Shown: positions 59,765 through 64,000 of the stretch, piece after piece | Position numbering within the stretch: position 1 is the stretch's first letter | Layout: each line of letters opens with the position of its first letter | Assembly: GCA_030652115.1 (NCBI GenBank) | Contig: JAUSBK010000001.1 | Location: forward strand, 306,254-370,253 | Direction of reading: 5' to 3' | Source of the DNA: Coriobacteriia bacterium | GTDB taxonomy: Bacteria > Actinomycetota > Coriobacteriia > Anaerosomatales > Anaerosomataceae | Length of the DNA stretch: 64,000 bases | Notes under the pieces: generated by a model | Database searches by the model: none | What the model was told of the DNA's origin: nothing | Seen by the model: the letters and a program-made list of their open reading frames with translations, nothing else | Made by a program: the position numbers and the translations under genes

Positions 59765-60514
59765 GTGAAGAAGCTCGGCTGGCGCGTGAAGTTCGGTCTG
59801 GTGCTGGTCGCCATCAGCGCCGTGCTGCTCTATGCGCACTCACTCGCGTTCCACGACTCCGACTTGCACGAGTTCGGGCCGTTCCTCCTCACGCACGAGA
59901 TCGCCATGATGCCGCTCGAGGTGCTCGTGGTCACGCTCGTCATCCACTCGCTGCTCCAGCGCCGCGAGCATGAGGAGAAGATGCAGAAGCTGAACATGGT
60001 GATCGGCGCGTTCTTCAGCGAGGTGGGCGACGAGCTACTGCGTCGCGTGTCAGCGCTCGACGAGAAGGCCGACATCCGGGAGCACTTCCTCGTGGACGAC
60101 ACGTGGGACGCACGGCGCTACGCCGAGGCGAAGCGGATCGCATCGGCACACAAGTATGGCGTCCGCATGACCGCAGCCGACCTCAAGTCGCTCCGCGACT
60201 TCATCGTCGCCAGGCGCCAGTTCCTGCTCGGCCTCCTGCAAAGCCCCACGCTGCTCGAGCATGAGGCGTTCACCAACGTGCTGTGGGCGGTCTTCCACCT
60301 TGCCGAGGAGCTCGACCACAGGACCGACTTCGACGCACTGCCCGAGAGCGACATCGCCCACCTGACCGGAGACGTGAAGCGGGCCTACGCAGCCACGGCG
60401 GCCGAGTGGCTCGACCATGCGCGGCACCTGCAGACGCGGTACCCGTACCTCTTCTCGCTGCTGGTGCGGACGAACCCGCTCGACACGCAGGCGTCCGCGG
60501 TGGTGGCCGAGTAG
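59765..60514 (+). CDS. Membrane protein with large helical cytoplasmic domain
   Basis: A 249-aa protein starting at GTG 59765 behind CAGGAGGCAACG. Two transmembrane helices near the N-terminus (FGLVLVAISAVLLYAHSLAF; LTHEIAMMPLEVLVVTLVIHSLL) are followed by about 180 residues of charged helices (RREHEEKMQKLNMVIGAFFSEVGDELL...). Similar unnamed proteins occur in methanogens and anaerobic bacteria. No catalytic motif. It begins 27 bp after carbamate kinase and may be co-transcribed. Confidence 0.7.
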   Translation: MKKLGWRVKFGLVLVAISAVLLYAHSLAFHDSDLHEFGPFLLTHEIAMMPLEVLVVTLVIHSLLQRREHEEKMQKLNMVIGAFFSEVGDELLRRVSALDEKADIREHFLVDDTWDARRYAEAKRIASAHKYGVRMTAADLKSLRDFIVARRQFLLGLLQSPTLLEHEAFTNVLWAVFHLAEELDHRTDFDALPESDIAHLTGDVKRAYAATAAEWLDHARHLQTRYPYLFSLLVRTNPLDTQASAVVAE

Positions 60515-60517
60515 CGC

Positions 60518-62383
60518 CTACCGCGGCGTGATGCGGACGGTGTGGACCGCCGTGTCCGCCCTCGGCGAGTAGGTGAGGAGCTGCCCCTCGAGGCGCACCT
60601 CGCCGTCGGGCGCGTCGATCACCGCTCCGCCCGGGTACTGGCTCGCCGGCACGAAGAACTCGGCCGGGGCCGGAATCGCCGGATCGCGCCGGAAGCGGAA
60701 CTCGAACGCCTTCGAGCGGATAGCGAAGCTCATCGAGAGCGGCTCGCCGGGGACCGCCATCGCGTACGGGCGCACCGCGGCGGCCAGCGCGCGGCCTCCG
60801 TCATCGGGCGAGCCGTCACCCCGCTGCTGGTCGCGGCTGAAGATCGAGAGGTCCTCGTCGTTCCACAAGTCGCCGCGCTCGTTGGTGTTGTCCGCCGTGT
60901 AGTTCCACAGCGTGAAGCTCGCGCAGTTGGCCTCGAGCGCGCGCATCGTGGCGTCGAGCGCGCGGGTCTGCTTTGAGAAGTCGCCGGTGGTGTACGCCCG
61001 CTTGCCGTCCATATCGAACGGGATCCCGCACTCGCCGATCACCGCAGGGATGCCGCCCAACTCGACTCGGCCACGGGCCACGAGCGCGCCGATCTGCCGC
61101 GCGAACGACGCAGCGACGCGCCTCTTCCCGAACGCCACCTTCGCGGTGGTCATGTCCGCGCCGAGCCACGGCGTGTGCGACTTGCGGAGCAGGGTCATCC
61201 CGTCGTACCAGTGCGGCGCGTAGGCCGCGTTCTCGATCCCGGCCGGCGTGAGCGCCGCGCCGCTCTCCGGCTGCCCCTCGAGGAAGATGACGGCGTGTGG
61301 CATGCGTTCGCGGATCGCCGAGGCGAACCTGCGAGCGAACGGCAGATAGAAGTCGCGGTTGAACTCGACCGGATGGCCGTCGATCTGCGTGAAGTAGTCG
61401 GGCTTGAGGACGCGGGGTGTGCTGCCCTCGGCATCCCACACGCCGTGTGCGCGCCAGACGCATTCGGCGCCCGGCAGCCACGCGCTGCGACCGTGGGGGT
61501 TCAGCTCCACCTCGCCGGTGCGCTTGAAGCCGGTGAGACCCAACTCGTACGTGCCCACGCGCTGGGGGATCCCGCTGCCGAGCGCGAGCGACTGCAGCGG
61601 CGTGGGCGAGGGGCCGAGCTTGAGCGGGAACGTCACCCCGGCAAGGTCGTGTGCGCCGATGAGTCCGGTGCTCGGCTCGTTCAGCGTGTCGAAGCCGATC
61701 ACGTTCGGCAGGTCGCCCAGGCGTTCGGCAAGGTGCGCCACGGCTGCGATGTAGTGACCCTGCAGGTACTCCTGCGCGGGCACGCCCGCGATCCGCATGT
61801 CGGGCGCGAACACATCTCCGCCGAAGAAGAGCGTCCACATCGTGAGATTGGCGAGCTTGCCGTAGTTGGTGGGCCAGATCATGCGCGGGAACGGGTCGCC
61901 GTGTTCCTGGTGCGTGAGGGCGCCGCCGGTCTCGGCAAAGGCGGCCATATCGAGGCCCGCGGCCTCGAGCGTCCAGCCGGGCGCACCGTCGCCGCCGGTG
62001 AAGCGGCTCCACACGTCCTGGTGCGGGTCGATGAAGACGCTGATGTCGTACTCGGCGGCCTTCTCCACGATCGCCCGGAAGTAGGTGAGGTATGCCTCGT
62101 CGTACTGGCCGGGACCGGTGTGCTCGATCGCCTCCCAGGTGGTGAGCAGGCGCAGGAACGTGAAGCCCCAGTGCCGGAGCCTGCCGAAGTGCTCGTCGGC
62201 CTCCTCGAGCGGGAAGGGCCGGCCGACGAACGAGACATCGCGGTGATCGAAGAAGCCCTCACGCCGCCAGGTGGCGCCGTCGGGGGAGAACGGCACCTTG
62301 GAGCTGCCGCCCAGGTTCACGCCGCGCAGGATGAGCGTGCGGCCGTGCTCGTCGGCGAAGCGGTCACCCTGGATGCGGATCAC
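60518..62383 (-). CDS. Glycoside hydrolase family 5 (endoglycoceramidase-like)
   Basis: A 621-aa hydrolase with a GH5 TIM barrel (residues about 1-500) and a C-terminal beta domain. It opens with RILRG-like LILRGVNLGGSSKVP. The acid/base Glu is in FDTLNEPSTG (about residue 235) and the likely nucleophile in VIGECGIPFD (about residue 450). The layout resembles the endoglycoceramidase/sterylglucosidase-type GH5 subfamilies with a C-terminal domain. There is no signal peptide, so the enzyme is predicted cytoplasmic, acting on an imported or internal glycoside or glycolipid. ATG 62383 is used. It converges with the upstream membrane-protein gene. Confidence 0.85.
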   Translation of the reverse strand: MIRIQGDRFADEHGRTLILRGVNLGGSSKVPFSPDGATWRREGFFDHRDVSFVGRPFPLEEADEHFGRLRHWGFTFLRLLTTWEAIEHTGPGQYDEAYLTYFRAIVEKAAEYDISVFIDPHQDVWSRFTGGDGAPGWTLEAAGLDMAAFAETGGALTHQEHGDPFPRMIWPTNYGKLANLTMWTLFFGGDVFAPDMRIAGVPAQEYLQGHYIAAVAHLAERLGDLPNVIGFDTLNEPSTGLIGAHDLAGVTFPLKLGPSPTPLQSLALGSGIPQRVGTYELGLTGFKRTGEVELNPHGRSAWLPGAECVWRAHGVWDAEGSTPRVLKPDYFTQIDGHPVEFNRDFYLPFARRFASAIRERMPHAVIFLEGQPESGAALTPAGIENAAYAPHWYDGMTLLRKSHTPWLGADMTTAKVAFGKRRVAASFARQIGALVARGRVELGGIPAVIGECGIPFDMDGKRAYTTGDFSKQTRALDATMRALEANCASFTLWNYTADNTNERGDLWNDEDLSIFSRDQQRGDGSPDDGGRALAAAVRPYAMAVPGEPLSMSFAIRSKAFEFRFRRDPAIPAPAEFFVPASQYPGGAVIDAPDGEVRLEGQLLTYSPRADTAVHTVRITPR

Positions 62384-62495
62384 GGCGGCTCCTTCTCGGC
62401 GGGTCTGGAGGGTGTATGCCCGGGGCGGGAGACGGTGTCACCGTTCGGCACTCCAAGCCTGCCGCCCGTCGCTCGCGCGTGCTATGTTCCTACGA

Positions 62496-64000
62496 TGGAA
62501 GCAGTGGAGTCCCCGAAGCGCGCTGCAACGGCGCGAATGATTGCCGTAGGTCTGGCGCTCGCGGTCGGCCTCCTGGCGTTGAACTGGGCTGGCCGCACCA
62601 ACTACCTGCTCTTTCATGCGATTGTCGAATCGTTCTCGCTGGTGGTAATGGCGGGCATCTTCGTTGTGGCGTGGAACACCCGGAAGGTCGCCTCCAGTCC
62701 TTACCTGCTCATCCTCGGCGTCACGCACCTGTTCGTCGTCATCGTCGCGGTGCTCCACACATTCGCCTACAAGGGGATGGGCGTCTTCCCGGAGGGCGGC
62801 GCGAACCTTCCAACTCAGCTGTGGATCATATCGCGCGTCCTCGAGTCGCTCGGCTTCATCGTTGCGGGTGTTGCTCTGCGCAGAACCGTGCAGTTGCGCA
62901 GCGTGTTCATCTTCTTTGGCACGCTGACCGCCCTTACCCTCGCCAGCATCTGGCTCGTGCCGGTGTTCCCGACCATGTACGTGGAGGGCGTTGGGCTGAC
63001 GACCACCAAGGTCATCTCCGAATACGTTGTGATGGCGATGTTCCTCGGTGGCTTCGCGCTGTTATGGCGAGGGAGGGACCGCTTCGAGCCGCACGTTGCC
63101 CGGCTCCTGCTGTGGGCGATCGCTCTCCTGATCGCGGCGGGCATGGCATTCACTCTGTATGTGGACGTGTACGGCGTGCTTAACCGCATCGGGCACTACC
63201 TCACGCTGATCTCCTTCGTGCTCATCTACCGTGCGCTCATACACACCGTCCTGCGCGAGCCGTACAGCGTGCTGTTTCGCGAGGTGAAGCGCCGCGAGGA
63301 GGCGGAGCACCGCATTGCTGAGACGCTGCAGACGGCCATCCTCTCGGTCCCTGACCGCATCGAAGGTATCGATGTCGATCACGCGCACATCTCAGCGACG
63401 GAGGCCGTCCGCGTGGGCGGTGACTTCTGGGACCTCTTCTCGCCGGCCCCGGGGCGGGTGGCGTTCGTCCTCGGGGACATCTGCGGCAAAGGGATCGAGG
63501 CTGTGGCGTCCAATGTGATGGTGCGCGTTACACTGCGTAGCTTCGCCTACCAGAATCCGGATCCGGCAGTGGTGCTGAAGCGGACAAACGATGCGGTCGG
63601 CCGACAGCTTGCCGACGACAAGTTCGCCACCGTCATATACGGAGTTATCGATGTGGAAACGGGGGAGGTGGTCGTCGCGTCCGCCGGTCACCCCGCGCCG
63701 ATCATGCACCTCGAAGACTCGGCCGTGCCCCTCGACCTGCCGACGAACCCTCCGCTCGGCGTCCTGGATGAGCACGACTTCGAGACCGGCACCTTTACGC
63801 TCGACCGCGAGGGGGCTCTGGTGCTGTTCAGCGACGGCCTGATCGAAGCCGGCCACAGGGCCGAGATGTTCGGAGTCGACCGGGTCGTGAGTCACCTGGT
63901 GTCACACGGCCACCAGCGGCGAGGCGCCGCCAGGGCGCTTCTCGACAGATCGCTCGAGCATGCCGGCGGAAGCGTCGATGACGACGTCGCGGTCATCGTG
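62496..64000 (+). CDS. Membrane-bound PP2C (SpoIIE/RsbU-type) phosphatase, right-truncated
   Basis: An open frame of 501 codons from ATG 62496 to the right edge. Residues about 15-245 hold about seven transmembrane helices resembling a MASE3-type sensor (WAGRTNYLLFHAIVESFSLVV; HLFVVIVAVLHTFAYKGMGVFPEGGANLPTQLW split across two helices). A short coiled linker leads to the PP2C domain: VRVGGDFWDLF and GDICGKGIEA carry metal-binding Asp residues, then VASAGHPAP and LVLFSDGLIEAG. Such phosphatases dephosphorylate anti-anti-sigma factors. The C-terminus, expected DDDVAVIV region, is just being reached at the edge. Confidence 0.88.

Overview
The window is GC-rich bacterial chromosomal DNA, compactly coded on both strands, with no stretch over about 200 bases lacking a gene, tRNA or signal. 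High GC, GTG/TTG starts with strong GGAGG sites, a zinc-ribbon-tailed MscL, an actinobacterial-looking toxin-antitoxin load and lipoproteins with LxGC lipoboxes suggest an Actinomycetota, perhaps an anaerobic Coriobacteriia-like lineage. That placement is inference. I see no transposase, integrase, phage structural gene or CRISPR array.

Region by region. 1-140: tail of a PHP-domain phosphoesterase. 278-11214: a tandem array of six paralogous secreted proteins, each a predicted seven-bladed FG-GAP_2-type propeller followed by three DUF5648-type (Y/F)RF(Y/F)N...HF(Y/F)T repeats. Two members carry an extra carboxypeptidase-regulatory-like domain, and one of these has an in-frame TGA. 11.2-15.5 kb: ApgM-type phosphoglycerate mutase, a methyltransferase, a molybdopterin-domain lipoprotein, mscL and a possible PP-loop-like protein.

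15.5-27.9 kb is an accessory, defence-like zone: three VapBC pairs, a winged-helix-nucleotidyltransferase/HEPN pair, a MazEF-like pair, an HNH protein, an AlbA_2/Schlafen-type regulator and a broken DUF1016 nuclease, mixed with endonuclease V and an AlkA-type glycosylase. Several have clean palindromic operators at their starts. 28.0-30.4 kb: serS, a lipoprotein and an Rrf2 regulator with candidate Fe-S ligands.

30.6-32.5 kb: a LOG-family protein divergent from a membrane-anchored Rossmann-like protein and a SLATT/DUF4231 two-TM protein. This is the best candidate for an undescribed nucleotide-signalling or defence module. 32.5-38.8 kb: envelope genes (small membrane proteins, HtrA/DegP-type protease, zinc-ribbon membrane protein, PEGA-propeller protein, SIMPL lipoprotein). 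38.9-45.7 kb: tRNA-Arg, three tRNA-Ser genes, a MacB-like ABC exporter, an M28 peptidase, tadA and a DUF2207 protein. 45.7-49.0 kb: MFS transporter, thymidine kinase, REC plus degenerate GGDEF regulator, ubiquitin-fold protein. 49.0-57.3 kb: an unusual minus-strand cluster of a 1176-aa lipoprotein, a zinc-ribbon protein, a 1036-aa membrane protein and a helical partner. 57.4-64 kb: PntAA/alanine-dehydrogenase-like enzyme, carbamate kinase, a membrane protein, a GH5 hydrolase, and a membrane-bound SpoIIE-type phosphatase running off the right end.
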